64,000 nucleotides of DNA from Iris pallida (GCA_029216955.1 JANAVB010029819.1:32239652-32303651), one strand, 5' to 3'. Counted from the stretch's first letter, positions 10,137-21,986 are shown. The notes: generated from the sequence alone by a model not told the origin. Program-made: numbers and translations.

Positions 10137-12510
10137 GTATATGTATTCTTGCATACTATTCACTTCTCTATTAGAACATTCACTTTCTACTTTTGCATTT
10201 ACATTCAACCTTTTTGTTTCCTCCATTTTTTCAATTACAGCTCCATTAATTTCAGTGTGATCCCGTGAATTTTTGCAACACTATGAGACTATGTATGCTT
10301 AAAATAACTGTATATTTTGTAGCTAATGTTATTGTAGCTTTGTGTTCTAATGGTTGTAGGTACCTGAACAATCTAACTTGCCTAAGACATAATTTCTAAA
10401 GGACTTCAAAAGAAAACATATTTATTTTGGATGCTTAAATTTTGATACACCACCAAAGGAAGCTGTTTACAATATCATCGTCGATGACATCTTTGACCTC
10501 ATTGCATATTTGTTTGAAGGAGATGGAAAGTTTGAAGACATTAAGCTCGATGATTTGATCAATTAGCCAAAAGAGTCCGTCCAGTTTGTTATGATTTGAA
10601 TATTAGTTTTTTATTTTACTTTCTGGAGTAAACTTCGCACGTATTCTAAATTTTTTTTTTATTTGGATGTTATATGTGAGAACAATTGTAGTATTTGGAT
10701 ACTACAAAGACAATAACTAATTAGTGATATTCAATGTCAGTTGAGATTCTTAAATGATTGGTTGTTATATTTATTCTAAATTGTGTATGCATTGTCAATT
10801 GAGTTTCTTGAATTACATTTAGATTCAATAAGTGCATACTTATTTATTGAAACATATTTGACTAATGAATAATAGTCATGGCGAATATTTTACAAAAATT
10901 CTACGGATATTGTTTATCAAGAATGGGTAGTTATGTTGAATTAATTTAGTGGATTAATGGACGGATCAAGTCAGTCGTTTATGGTTTGACAGACCAAACC
11001 TGTTGTTTATTCCACCTACTTATCGATAGCAGAAAACTGCCATTTCTAGTCAACTACAGTTTATTTTTAACAGACACTGGACGGACCAAACCCGTCGAAA
11101 TATGCAATTTTTGGCAGCTTTGGTCTGTCGAGAAACACAAATTCTGGCATAGTATTATAATGGTTCTACACTGTCTTAGGTCCAGCTTTAAATACACAGC
11201 TTACCAAGCCATTCTATTCATAACAAAACTTCCTAAAATCTACCACATGGGGATCCTATTTTCTTAAGGCACTGGAACTAATACCAAGTTTAATAGCCTA
11301 ATATCTCAAGTCGTATCTCTAGTATTCAGGACAAACTCTATCTTATTCTTCTAACAATTCTCTATGGATATGTAAAACCTCTAATGTATCATATTTGGTT
11401 GGACAGGTGTAGGGATGCCTATCAATCGACTAAAAATGATTTTCTACTAATTAAAACTCCTATAAAATAGATTTTCACTCCATTCTAGTTAGTCTTTCTA
11501 GTATAGCTGTTCTACCCTACTTGTACATACCTTACATATTCACCCTCATATGAAATATTTTACCAGCATAGCTTCTATTCTATGATAAATTATTCAAAGC
11601 TACCACAACTAGTATGGTCATTAATGGAACACCTTGTTCATCAAATACATAGATAAAGCAGGCGCATCCGTCAATCCAAATGGCATCAACAATCTTATAT
11701 TGGTTTTAGCGTACTACGAATGATGTCCTTAGAATATCCTCTTTCTGCATCGTCACCTGATGTTATCCCGTTCTTAAGTCAATAAAATATACCTTTGCTT
11801 CTGCCAGCTGGTCGAACCAGTCGATGGCAAACTACACTTCGAGTCCAGAGCGATTTTGGGCTTCAAATGATTAATCAATCTGAAGATGACGATCACCGAC
11901 TCATTCTAAATTATAAACTATTTATCAAGATTTCCTAAGAATGAGACTAGCTAATCTTTAAAGTTATGATCTAACTTATGCTACCTTAAGATCATATATC
12001 TCGATTCCAACTAGATCACCCACTTATGTGGCTTAAGTTTTCTCCAATGGTCTATCCTAGCAATATGGTATTTTAAATGTGGTCTGTTATATCCTAAACA
12101 CCCTTGATCTTCTATAGCTCTTCAATCTATGTATAGTGTTGCTCCTACGATTCTTCCTTTTTATACTTTATGTGTATCTTACTCCAATATAATTATTACA
12201 ACTACAGTCCTTTCGGGTTCCTATCTAACCTGTAACGATGAAGGGTTTTATCATACCTATGGCTTTTTTTTTCTAATTAAGATAAGATTTTTAATTTTAC
12301 ACTCAAGTCCTTAGTTAGGTCTATTCACGGCGGTTGGGGTTACTATAAATCATTCCTTAAACAATGTACCATTCTCCTACAGGTTGTCAAGGGCATGTTA
12401 ATGATAGACAATGATTATAGATGATACCTTGACAACCACTTACCTATCAACTAATCTTCTAGTCATGGTTGTTAATAGATCCTTCCAAGCAATTTCTCAT
12501 ACGTATATAG
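10137..12510 (-). pseudogene. Decayed Gypsy element E, interior part 1
   Basis: Flanking sequence in which elements A and D sit. On the minus strand about 11640-11840 reads as Ty3/Gypsy reverse transcriptase with many lesions: IDWFDQLAEAKV, then DLRTG (relatives DLRSGYHQ), then LMPFGLTDAPA across a frameshift. That identifies it as pol on the minus strand, in line with the Gypsy 5' LTR at 32269-35180. The rest is too decayed to assign. At 10413-10566 (plus) a short open stretch around PKEAVYNIIVDDIFDLI is not recognised. Confidence 0.6.
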
Positions 12511-13662
12511 TGATGGAACTGGGGATTCCCAGGATCCTTACTTTGGTGTGCGTATTGATCGATAGAAAGTTAAACAAATTTAATACGTGTTCTAACCCTT
12601 CATATGCTGAAACTAGGGTTCACGAATTATACCTGCGGCGGGAAGAAGACAAGTAGTTCCTAGCAATCTCGAGCGGACGATCCCAAGATCTTCTGCACGT
12701 ATTCCTGCCTCGAGTTGGATGTCGTGTGGACGACGATCTCCCAACCTTTTCTTCTCCTTGGCAGCCCTCTCTTTCTCTCCTTACGTGAATTATGAATTTC
12801 GAAAAAGCTTCAGATTTCTGATCAGTAATTTGGCGGCCAGAGAATAGAGGATATATAGGCTACGGTAGGGACCATGAGGAGAAATTAGGATTAGATCTCA
12901 TAACGGATCTGGATATCTCGTGTTCAGTCGGAACACACAATCCAGGCCCATTAACAATAGTTCGATCCACTAATGAGCTATTGTTACACTACCTCCCTAA
13001 TCCCAAATGATGCTTGTGGGCTCCATTTATTATATGCTCGTTTGGCTCCCCATGTTAAGATATCGAATGTCCGTCGATTAAATTAAGTTACTGACAACTA
13101 TATTGATTCGACATCTTTTATCCTTAATTAGTACCGCTCAACTTTATTTGTCTTGTCGGATATAATCCACCTGCAGGGTTTACATGACAATCCTTATGAG
13201 CTCCTTAAGGGAACATCATCAACCCGATGTATCGGGACATAGATTCTATTTATAATCAACAGCCCATCATACATACAATATTATTACCCAATTTATAGAG
13301 GTTGTTCTCTTATGTAGTCAGTACAAAGCGAACAACCTCAAGTGGTCCTGTTTAATACACACAAAGTGTACTAGTGTAAACCTATAGTCTAGATAGACTA
13401 ATACCAGATTACACTACAACCTTTCTAATAGATTGTCCAAGTCCATCTAGGTTGTAAACTATTTATATATTCCATAGAAAACTGAAATATGATCTTCTGT
13501 GTGACACCACACACCATATTATCTACAATATAGAATATCAGACATTTGCATTAACACTTGCAACAAATACAATATACAAATATTTGTCCATATGATTCTT
13601 ATTCAAAATTGAAGGAAATAAGGTTACTACAAAAGTGATGCTTTTAGTATATAACCCTAACA
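12511..13662 (-). repeat. 3' LTR of Copia D
   Basis: 1152 bp, bounded by TGATGG and CTAACA on the plus strand, with the polypurine tract (minus AGTGGGAGAT) immediately right. Compared with the 5' LTR it retains about 80 bp near 12790-12870 missing there, and lacks about 100 bp present at 30885-30990. These indels, not only point changes, separate the two LTRs. Confidence 0.9.
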
Positions 13663-13754
13663 ATCTCCCACTTATACTCAAAGCATTGCTTTTTAGTATA
13701 CTATTACAAATCTCCCACTTATACTTAAAGTCATACTTCTACACATCTGACTCC

Positions 13755-15260
13755 CATTCCCTCAACATGACTATCAAAAGCCATAGCTGGTAAGCTCTTT
13801 GTAAAGGGATCAGCTAGGTTGTCGGCTGATGCTATCTTGATCGCATCAACTTTTCCTTTCTTTATGAAATCTCATATCAGGTGGTACTTACGCTCAATAT
13901 ATTTACCTGTCTTATAGGCTCGTGGTACCTTCGAGTTTGCAACTGGACCACTATTATCACAATAAAGTGTAATAGACTTAGGCAAACTAAGTACCACATC
14001 CAAGTCCAACAGAAAGTTTCTGAGCCAAACCGCTTCTTTGGCTGCCTCAGAGGCTGCCACATACTCGACTTCCATGGTGGAATCAACAATACATTTTTGC
14101 TTGATATTCCTTTACACAATGGCTCCACCTTCCAAAGTAAACACATAACCGGAGGTAGATTTCCTGGAATCCATATCTGACTGAAAATCTGAGTCTGTAT
14201 ACCCCAAAGGAACTAAACTATCTTCCTGGTAAACTAGTATATACTCTTTAGTCCTTTTCAGGTACTTCAAAATATGCTTTACGGTAGTGCAGTGCTCTTG
14301 TCCTGGGTTAGACTGATATCTGCTGACCATGAGCAGATGTCTGGTCTCGTATATAACATTATATACATTAAGCTTCCTACTGCTGAAGCATAAGGAACTT
14401 CTTCATATTCTCCATCTCTTTAGGTGTCCTCGGACAATGCTCCTTTGATAGAGCAATTCCATGTCTAAAAGGTAAGAAACCTTTCTTAGAATTTTGTATA
14501 CTAAAATGAGTTAGTACAGTATCGATATAGAAAGCTTGGGATAAGCCCAACATCCTTTTCTTGCGATCTCGTAGAACTTTGATCCCAAGGATGTGACCTA
14601 CTTCTCCCAAGTCTTTCATATCAAACTGTTTGGATAACCATACCCTTACATCAGATAACACCTTCATATTATTTCCAATGAGCAAGATGTCATCCACATA
14701 AAGTACTAGGAACACCACCACATTTTCGTCATACTTTCTGTATACACAAGATTTATCCTGACATTGATCAAATCTATAGGATTTTATCACCTGATCAAAA
14801 CATATGTTCCAAGATCTAGAAGCTTGCTTAAGTCCATAAATGGACTTCTTGAGCTTACAAACAAGATGTTCTTGGCCCTTTTCAATGAACCCGTCTGGTT
14901 GCTTCATATAGATGTCTTCCTCAATACTTCCATTAAGAAAAGCTATCTTGACATCCATTTGCCAAATCCCATAATCGAGATGAGCTGCAAAAAGATAAAA
15001 GAATCCAGATAGACTTAAGCATGGCTACTGGAGAAAAGGTTTCCTCATAATCGATACCCTCTCTTTGAGTAAAACCTTTTGTAACAAGCCGAGCTTTAAA
15101 GGTTTCAACCTTACCGTCTGATCCTCTTTTTCTCTTATAGATCCACTTGCATCCAATGGCTTTTACACCAACGGGTAGTTCTACAAGCTCCCAGACCTGA
15201 TTGGAATCCATAGATTCTATTTCAGAAATCATTACTTTTTGCTAAGACTCTACATCTTTA
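13755..15260 (-). pseudogene. Copia D reverse transcriptase and RNase H
   Basis: Minus strand, broken into several frames. RT N-terminus at 14933-15232 (WELVELPVGVKAIGCKWIYK; KARLVTKGFTQ). RT core at 14377-14958, starting MDVKIAFLNG, with KSIYGLKQASR and an intact catalytic LYVDDILLIGNN. RNase H at 14112-14330 (GYTDSDFQSDMDSRKSTSGY) and 13872-14075 (EYVAASEAAKEAVWLRNFL, LYCDNSG), continuing degraded to the closing SADNLADPFTKSL near 13800. The active-site motifs survive although the frames do not, as expected of a fairly young dead copy. Confidence 0.92.
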
Positions 15261-15305
15261 TCTTGGAGTGCTTCGTTGTAGGTACAAGGATCAAAATCTT
15301 ATTCC

Positions 15306-16271
15306 TCAGGGACGAAGTCTGACGACTCTCCCAAGAATATATATATCAGGTTGTATCACAACCCTCCCACTACGACGAGGCACTATTGGGTGTGGTATAA
15401 CATTTGTGACACGTTGTGCAGTTAATTGTGGTTCATCCTCTTGTACTGTTGGTACTGAAGTACTTGGTGTCTCACCTCTCAGTTCTTCTAGAACAACTTT
15501 ACTTGTGGGTTTATGGTTCATCACATAGTCTTCCTCTAAGAATCGGGCATTGGTGCTAACAATGACCTTCTGATCGTTTGGACTATAAAATAAATCTCCT
15601 TTTGTTCCTCTTGGATAGCCTACAAACAAGCGTACTTCTATACAAGATTCTAACTTATCTGCTTTCTCATTCAGTACATGTGCTGGACCACATCAAATTC
15701 GAACATGTTTCAGACTAGGCTTACGCCCAATCCACAGCTCTGTTGGAGTAAGAGGTACTGACTTAGAAGGAACCAAGTTCAAAATATAAGCTGTAGTCTC
15801 TAAGGCATATCTCCAAAACGAATCTGGTAAATTCGAATAACTCATCATTGATCTAACCATCTCCATAAGAGTTCTATTCCTTCTTTCGGCTACACCATTC
15901 TGCTGGGGCATTCCAGGTGTAGTCAATTGGGATGTAATCCCAGCCTCTGATAAATAATCCCTAAACTCTCCAAAGCGGTACTCGCCACCACGATCTGATC
16001 GTAATGACTTGATACATTTTCCATGACGTTTCTCTATTTCAGCCTTGCACTCTTTGAATTTTGCAAAGCACTCAGACTTACGGTGCATCAAATAAATGTA
16101 TCCATACCTTGAATAATCGTTAATAAATATGACAAAATATTCAAACCACCTCTATCTTGGATAGTCACGGGTCCACAAAAATCAGAATGAACCAATTCCA
16201 AGACATCTTTGGCCCTATACCCCTTTGCCGTAAAAGGTGTTTTGGTCATTTTACCTTCCAAGCAGGATCAC
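15306..16271 (-). pseudogene. Copia D integrase
   Basis: The ORF at 15693-16091 holds the core: SLRSDRGGEYRFGEF (second catalytic Asp) and QQNGVAERRNRTLMEM (catalytic Glu), with the DD35E spacing expected of integrase. The part holding the first Asp is readable but shifted in 16092-16271 (LELVHSDFCGPVTIQDR). The C-terminal block MFVGYPRGTKGDLFYSP is at 15306-15629. Integrase joins the cDNA ends to the target site; the TATAG duplication is its product. Confidence 0.9.
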
Positions 16272-16815
16272 CCATCAATTGCTATAAGGGATCTGGAACT
16301 GCATCAATTCGTGCTTGAACGGATACTTACTCCCATTTTCACCTTTCACTCAAAAAACTTCTTTAAGACATATCCTAGGTCAAAAATAGATTCGAACTTG
16401 CCGTCTAGCCTAGGCAACTAGGCTAATAGACAATGCAAACACCGTAAATTCGAGGATCGCATAGCAAACCAAGCAACAGCCTACACATGCCCAAGCAGGA
16501 GTTTAAGTTATCCTTTTATTACAATTGAACCTTTTTCTATTATTTAAGTAAGTTTACCATTTTTTGGAACAGTTCATTTTCTTCTCGAGGCTGGTTCATT
16601 TGCAGTAAGGTCTTATATGTTTGTACATCGGGGCACCCAAGGATGTCTTTTTTTTTTTACGTAGATTATCTCATTCTCACTGGGTATAACTCGACTCTTA
16701 TTGATGTCTTTTTTTCGGTGCTTGCTCACCAGTTTGATATTATTGGTAACTAGCATTATTTATTAGGCATTGAAGCTTCTCGAGGACCGGATTCTTTCTC
16801 TCTCAAACTCTGCCT
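16272..16815 (+). pseudogene. Foreign Copia RT fragment, opposite strand, inside Copia D
   Basis: The minus-strand D reading is interrupted between the end of the GAG-pre-integrase block (about 16816) and its continuation (KMTK..FTAKGYRAKDV, about 16215-16271). The intervening ~545 bp contains, on the plus strand at about 16655-16785, another Copia reverse transcriptase: YVDYLILTGYNS, then VLAHQFDI, then LLGIEASR after a stop. The rest of the insert is unassigned. I see no LTRs or TSD, so it could be a template switch or a repair patch. Confidence 0.65.
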
Positions 16816-17400
16816 CCACTTCCAATGAACTCAAAGGTCCATCCTCAACCAGTCTTTGAATCCTTCTTAGGTTAATATGCCCCAATTGCAAGTGCCAAAG
16901 ATATGTTTGGTTCATACAAGAAGGTTCCTTTCTCTTATTTAAGTTAGATGACATATTATTTATTTCCATAAGTTGCATTGTGGGCGAAACAAGATTAATG
17001 ACATACAGATTATCAACTAATGCACCAGAACAGATAAAATGTTTATTCTTTCTAATAATAATATTGTCATTAAAATAAACTGAATATCCATCCTTAACTA
17101 ATATAGAAACAGAAATTAAATTCCTTCTAAGTGAAGGCGCATAAAGACAATCTCTTAATGTCAAAGACTTATTTCTACCAAAAGATAAAGTAACATCTCC
17201 TAATGCAACGACCGCTACTTTTGTAGCATCACCCATGAACAAGCATATCTCTCCATCACTGAGCCGCTTGGTTTCTTGAAACCCCTGTAATGTATTGCAG
17301 ACATGATTAGTGGCTCTATATCTACACACCAGGTGCCGGTAGATAACACCGCTAAACATGTTTCAACTACTAGTAAATGAGATATACCTTCTTTGTTCCC
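16816..17400 (-). pseudogene. Copia D protease and GAG-pre-integrase region
   Basis: Minus strand. The end of the protease domain and the GAG-pre-integrase zinc region are readable: MGDATKVAVVALGDVTLSF, LRDCLYAPSLRRNLISVS, and WHLQLGHINLRRIQRLVEDG, the H-x3-5-H half of the integrase zinc finger. The protease active-site stretch near 17290-17350 is damaged. The reading ends at about 16816, where the opposite-strand insert begins. Confidence 0.85.
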
Positions 17401-18197
17401 TTGTTTGAGAAGTGGACAGTCAGTCTTCCAATGTCCTGACCCTTTGCACTTGAAACATTTGTCTTTCAACTTTTTCACAACGCCTTGAGGTCCCATGCCC
17501 TTCTTTGCTGATTTTGCATGTTTCTGAATGTTATTCTTCTTCCTACCACCTTTTGGCTTAGAAGTAGAAGCTTTTTCAGAAACAAAAATATGACCACCCT
17601 GCCTAAAGAGAGATTCAGCATCCTATAGCTCTTTTGCAAGTTCTGCCAAACTATACAACCTTTTGGTCATGTTGTAATTAAGGCAGAAACTGTCAAAACT
17701 TTTAGGCAGAGTCCCGAGATGATATCGATCTGGGATTCTCCATCGATTTCAGCTCCAAGGATATCCATCTCATTAAGATGACCCATCATCTTGAGAACAT
17801 GATCCCTTACTGGTGTACCCTCCGCCATTTTTGTATTCATCAAACACTTCATAGCAAACTGCCTAGCTGCTCTACTCTGATGTCCAAAGAGTTCCTTGAG
17901 GTTATACATCATGTCAAAAGCCGTGGCCATGGCCTAATGCTGATGTTGCAGTACATTTGACATAGATGTCAGAATGTAACAACGCGCCATCTCATCTGTC
18001 TTTTTCTACTTCTTATAAACCTCTTTGACCTCTTCATCAGAGTTAGCATCAGGCTTAAGTGGACATTCCTCAACAAGTACATATTTGTACTCCTCAGCAG
18101 TCAAGACAATGTCCAGATTATGTTTCTAGTCAATATAATTAGGTCCAGTAAGTTTGTTTTCTTTAAGAATAACCATAAGTGGACTGAAAGAACCCAT
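17401..18197 (-). pseudogene. Copia D Gag
   Basis: The Gag start is probably the ATG at 18197 (MGSFSPLMVILKENKLTGPN, then YIDWKHNLDIVLTAEEYK), typical of a plant Copia Gag N-terminus. After a stop near 17930 the ORF 17667-17930 continues (MMYNLKELFGHQSRAARQFA). A zinc knuckle CFKCKGSGHWKTDC (C-x2-C-x4-H-x4-C) lies in 17215-17496, near 17411-17455. Several stops and a frameshift break the chain. The start lies 379 bp from the CACTA insertion point. Confidence 0.85.
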
Positions 18198-18575
18198 TTT
18201 TGAAATCCTGAGAATCACATAAATAAAAATTATGTTGGACAAAAACTTTTTGAATAAATTAAATATTGATTCCCTCAAAACAATAATAAGAAATTTACCA
18301 ACATCTTGAACATCGTGAATTTAGCATGCCACAATAGTGTGGACGTATACAAATTCAACTTTGTTCAAGTAGGTACTACCTATTAATTTTACTATCATGT
18401 CAACATAACATTATGACAAATAAAATTAATATGTTAGTCTTGCTCTGGTCATACAAATAATAGCAGTGACTCATATAGGGATGATACCATTATTTGTATC
18501 TAAGTGTATACCATTACTTAATACTAAGTTTATTACCTTGTAATGAGTTCCTTCAGATGGAGAAGTGAACACATA

Positions 18576-18680
18576 CATTACAAAAAAAATGACATTTCTT
18601 GACAGTTTATTTTTCGACTGTCGTGAAAAACTGTCAAAGAAATGGATTATCTTGACGGTTTTAGCCTTACGTCAAGAGAT
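18576..18680 (+). repeat. CACTA left terminal and subterminal repeats
   Basis: Terminus CATTACAAAA, then CTTGACAG, GACTGTCGTGAA, AACTGTCAAAG, CTTGACGG and ACGTCAAG: six short direct and inverted copies of a TTGAC(G/A)G core in about 80 bp. Confidence 0.75.
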
Positions 18681-18946
18681 GCCTTATTTTATGTTAATTT
18701 AGCAATCTTACAACATAAATGTTAACGATTTTAGAGGATCCATCAACAAACATTCTTTTATTTAGTAACAGGTCGGTAATAATCGTCAACTAATATATGC
18801 CTAAAATAATTGGCACTATTTTTTCAGCTGCTATTTTGATAATTTTTTTTGAATTCTTTTTTATTGTAGATCTATATTGACGGTTGTCATTCAGTCCCGT
18901 TTTATTTAGTTTTCGATCCTTTTCTCTCCTCTCTATTTATCCATCT

Positions 18947-19087
18947 ATGTCATCCACCAGCCGATGGAGAAGGAGAGCCCAAACCAACAAATCCCTCTTC
19001 ATCCTCTCCATCTCCCTTATTCTCTTCTTCCTCTTCCTCCTCATTTCTCTCTCATATAAATCATTTCTCAATCCCAAAACCCTAATC
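18947..19087 (+). pseudogene. Captured gene fragment with N-terminal membrane segment
   Basis: A short coding-like exon starting MSSTSRWRRRAQTNKSLFI. An Arg-rich cytosolic start precedes a strong hydrophobic segment (LILFFLFLLISLSY), the layout of a type II membrane protein. It is cut by the insertion of Gypsy F at 19088. Across the insertion the frame resumes at 22387 and soon meets a stop. The preceding sequence resembles a 5' UTR. It could be the first exon of the galactosyltransferase whose later exons lie at 25560-26828, but I do not recognise it as such. Confidence 0.45.
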
Positions 19088-19482
19088 TGATGCATTCCCA
19101 GGCTCAACCACCATGCCTGGGTGCATTTGGGTGCATCAGTTAGTTACCATAAAGTTGAGCCACACCCTCCCAATCAGCCACGTCACTCAATCAGCCACCT
19201 CATTTACAATTTGCCATGTCAGCTCTGACATTCGGTTACACAGCCTGTCATTATAGCTGGAAGAGTGCAACTGCCCATAAAAGGAGAGGAGAAGAATGAG
19301 AAGTTATGTGTGAGCTGTATCTTCATTTCTTAGTGCAATTTACTATAGCATTTACCTGCAATTTTCCTTTGTAGCTCTGTTCTTCCATTCAATAAAGTAG
19401 TTCTTCCCCAATTTACTTGCTGTTATGTCAAATCCGATGAAATCACCACCTGTTCCTGGAAATCTAGGTCGAGGACCTACCA
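19088..19482 (+). repeat. 5' LTR of Gypsy F
   Basis: 395 bp, from TGATGCATTCCC to GGACCTACCA. It contains an ATAAAAGG TATA-like box near 19278 (CTATAAAAGG in the 3' LTR) and an AATAAAG polyadenylation-like signal near 19392. Confidence 0.92.
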
Positions 19483-19485
19483 ATT

Positions 19486-19497
19486 TGGTATCAGAGC
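19486..19497 (+). other. Primer-binding site of Gypsy F
   Basis: TGGTATCAGAGC, three bases after the 5' LTR. It matches the 3' end of initiator tRNA-Met, the usual plant LTR-element primer. Confidence 0.88.
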
Positions 19498-19518
19498 TCG
19501 AAACCATCCAGGAAGGCT

Positions 19519-21055
19519 CTCTGGAACAAGGCACAAGCAGCCATGGCTCTCGCGAGACTGCTCAGGAGGAGCTTACGTCTCTAGACGTGAATGGGAGGTT
19601 CCTTGCCATGGAAGGTACAATCCAACAACTCAGGACTACTATGAATGCTCAATTCGAGAGACTGTTAGAAGAATTAACCAGATCTAGAGTTGGATCTGAA
19701 CAAGGGAATGGGAAATTTTGGCACGAATGCTGCCAACAATTTTCTAAATTCCCAAGGAATGTATACTCCACCAACCCCAGTGTATCCTGCCACAAAATTT
19801 CCAAACTTCCAAACCATGGGAATGGAAAATACTTATAATACTGGGCCAATGGTGTTTCAAACACCTCAGCCTGCACAAATGAATATACAACCCCCCTTTT
19901 GCTCCCAAGGGATGGGGAGTCCTGTGGTTCCTATGCAAATGGGACCTCAAGTGCCTTTTGGCACTCAAGGAGTAGCCAATTCTACTGTTCCTGTACCAAT
20001 GCTTCAACACACACCTTTTGGTAATCAAGGGGTGGGAAATTCAGTTAATAATGCACAAATTCCCATTGTTCCTACACATACTCCTCTGAATCATCAGAGG
20101 AATAATTTTGGTCTACAACATCAACCACAAACCATGGGGCACACAAACTTTCGATTGAAGTTACCTGAATATGATGGAGCAGGGGATGTAAGAATGGTTG
20201 ATGAGAGCAGCCAATTATTTTAATTTCTATAATGTCTCAGAGTGGGACAAGGTTAAATTCTGCTCAGTCCAACTCAAAGGGACTGCTGCCTATTGGTTTA
20301 ACTGGGTAATGAAGGTTAAGGGAGGAGTCATGTCTTGGAATGAATTCTGTCAGGCCTTTACAATACAATTTGGGCCATCACAATTCACTGATTATGTTAT
20401 GGACCTCAAATTACTCAAGCAAGAAGGAACTGTGTTGGATTATAATCTGCAATTCCAACAGCTATCCAATAAAATACAAGGAGTTCATGAGGCATTTTTG
20501 ATCAGTCATTACATGGCTGGTTTGAAGGAGGACATCAGGTATGAAGTTCAATTGACAAATCCTAATGAATTATTTACTGCTATGAACATGGCTAGATTGC
20601 AGGAAGCCAAATGGCAAGCTGTCAAAAAGATGCACAATGTAGGCTCCTATCCACTGAAATTCTCAGGAGACAATCACATTAATCCTGTGCAAGCAAGTGA
20701 AGAAACAAAGAAGCCATATACTACCACTACTTCAAATCCATCTACAGGCAAAACCTTCCAAACACCTACCATATCTCCTAGTGAGCTAGCTAGGAGGAGA
20801 GGCCTTGGGCTATGTTTTCTGTGTGATGAAAAATGGTATAAAGGGCATAGGTGCAAAGAAAAGAAGTTGTACATGCTTATGGCTGATGAAGAGAACTCAA
20901 AGGAGAAAAACAGTGGGCTAGAAGACACTGAAGGGAAGTCTGTTGCTGCTGGCTTTTTTTTCCATTTTCCTCCAAGCCCTATCAGGAAGCTCATATCCTT
21001 CTACTATGAGAATGAGGGGAACCATTCAAAACATACCTGTCATGATCCTAATTGA
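19519..21055 (+). pseudogene. Gypsy F Gag
   Basis: Gag in three overlapping frames. The N-terminal helical part (RFLAMEGTIQQLRTTMNAQF) lies in the frame ending 19838. A Gln/Pro/Met-rich linker is at 19690-20223, ending FRLKLPEYDGAGDVR. The Gag core is at 20198-21055: NYFNFYNVSEWDKVKF, AAYWFNWVMKVKGG and ALFTAMNMARL-type repeats, closing with a zinc-knuckle variant CFLCDEKWYKGHRC (C-x2-C-x7-H-x-C). That variant is typical of plant chromovirus-like Gypsy Gags. Two frameshifts separate the parts. Gag binds and packages the RNA; whether this copy could still be packaged depends on Gag supplied in trans. Confidence 0.85.
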
Positions 21056-21371
21056 CTCAGGATCTACACACAGCTTCATTGACCTACAATTCAGTAAAAG
21101 GTTACAACTGACTTCAAAAATTAGTGAAACTTTTGAAGTTATGTTGGCCAATGGGGAAAAGTTGAAAAGCACAAGAGTATGTTTGGAAGTGCTGATTGAT
21201 TGCCAAGGCAGAAAGATCATCACCAATCTATTGCAATTGCCTATCACTGACTGCCAAGTTGTGTTGGGAGCAAATTGGCTCCGTACCCTAGGAGACATCA
21301 TCTGGAATTTCAGGGAGCTAAGTATGAAGTTTACTGAAGATGGAGAATTACAAACCTTCAAGGGCCTTTAA
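20943..21371 (+). pseudogene. Gypsy F aspartic protease
   Basis: A retropepsin domain with the active site LIDSGSTHSFID (DSG) at about 21048-21083 and the downstream VVLGANWL block about 75 residues later, as in Gypsy proteases. It reaches a stop at 21371, after which the same polyprotein region continues in the ORF starting 21387. It would cut the Gag-Pol polyprotein. Confidence 0.85.
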
Positions 21372-21386
21372 ACAGACAGTACACAA

Positions 21387-21974
21387 TTGCTAGAGCCACA
21401 CATCAAGGACATGAGACAAGGGTCTCAAATCTATCTCATCCAACTATGTTCTACTCAGGTGAACTCAGCAACAGAAGAAGAAGAAGATCCAGAGTTATCC
21501 ACACTGTTGTACAAGTTCCAAAAACTCTTTGAAGAGCCAACTGGTGCTTATCTCTACCAGCACATTGCTAATCTTTCTAGAAACAAGAACTTGGAGTTCA
21601 TGATTCTTCCTGTTGGAGCTTCTTCATTCAAGGAAGTCATGAAGATGGGTGTAGAAGTGTATCACCACTTGAAGTCTGCGGATGAAGAAGCAATGTTTGT
21701 GATTGGTGATACAACCAGGCAAGGGTGTTGCCCAGCATACCTGACTGATCCGGCGGCCATTTTATCTGGTGAAGCATGCAAGGAGATGTTACATTATATT
21801 ACCCAAGGCAACTCAATAGAGCTGAACTTGCTGGAGTGCGGGATTTGGCTCTCTGTTGAGAGCTTAGGGAGTATGAAGCTCATTCAATCTACTAAAATCA
21901 GAAAGGATGGTCTCATGATATGGGATCCAGGTATTTTTTTTCGTCATTTTGACCTTGAGACAAGGCCAATTTAA
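21387..21974 (+). CDS. Pol-enolase chimeric ORF in Gypsy F
   Basis: An open frame of 195 codons without lesions. Residues ~1-50 are the start of the Gypsy RT region ([18 protein letters not shown]; relatives continue into the RT core). At about residue 51 it passes in frame into plant enolase: [14 protein letters not shown] joined directly to [20 protein letters not shown] and EVYHHLK. Plant enolases have about 23 further residues between these two blocks (the region with the Gly-rich active-site loop), missing here. No intron interrupts the enolase part, so it probably came from processed RNA. The last ~90 residues (from [19 protein letters not shown]) are not enolase and I do not recognise them; they may be a second captured gene. 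Catalytic residues of enolase are absent, so no glycolytic activity is expected. Confidence 0.8.
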   Translation: MLEPHIKDMRQGSQIYLIQLCSTQVNSATEEEEDPELSTLLYKFQKLFEEPTGAYLYQHIANLSRNKNLEFMILPVGASSFKEVMKMGVEVYHHLKSADEEAMFVIGDTTRQGCCPAYLTDPAAILSGEACKEMLHYITQGNSIELNLLECGIWLSVESLGSMKLIQSTKIRKDGLMIWDPGIFFRHFDLETRPI

Positions 21975-21986
21975 GGATAAGGGAGT

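Noticed and set aside
10413..10566. Short acidic ORF (PKEAVYNIIVDDIFDLI) as a host exon
   Set aside because: No splice sites fit clearly and I recognise no family; it lies in decayed Gypsy sequence.
19352..19876. Minus-strand ORFs over the Gypsy F LTR and gag
   Set aside because: Shadows of the plus-strand gag, whose PBS and LTR fix the orientation.
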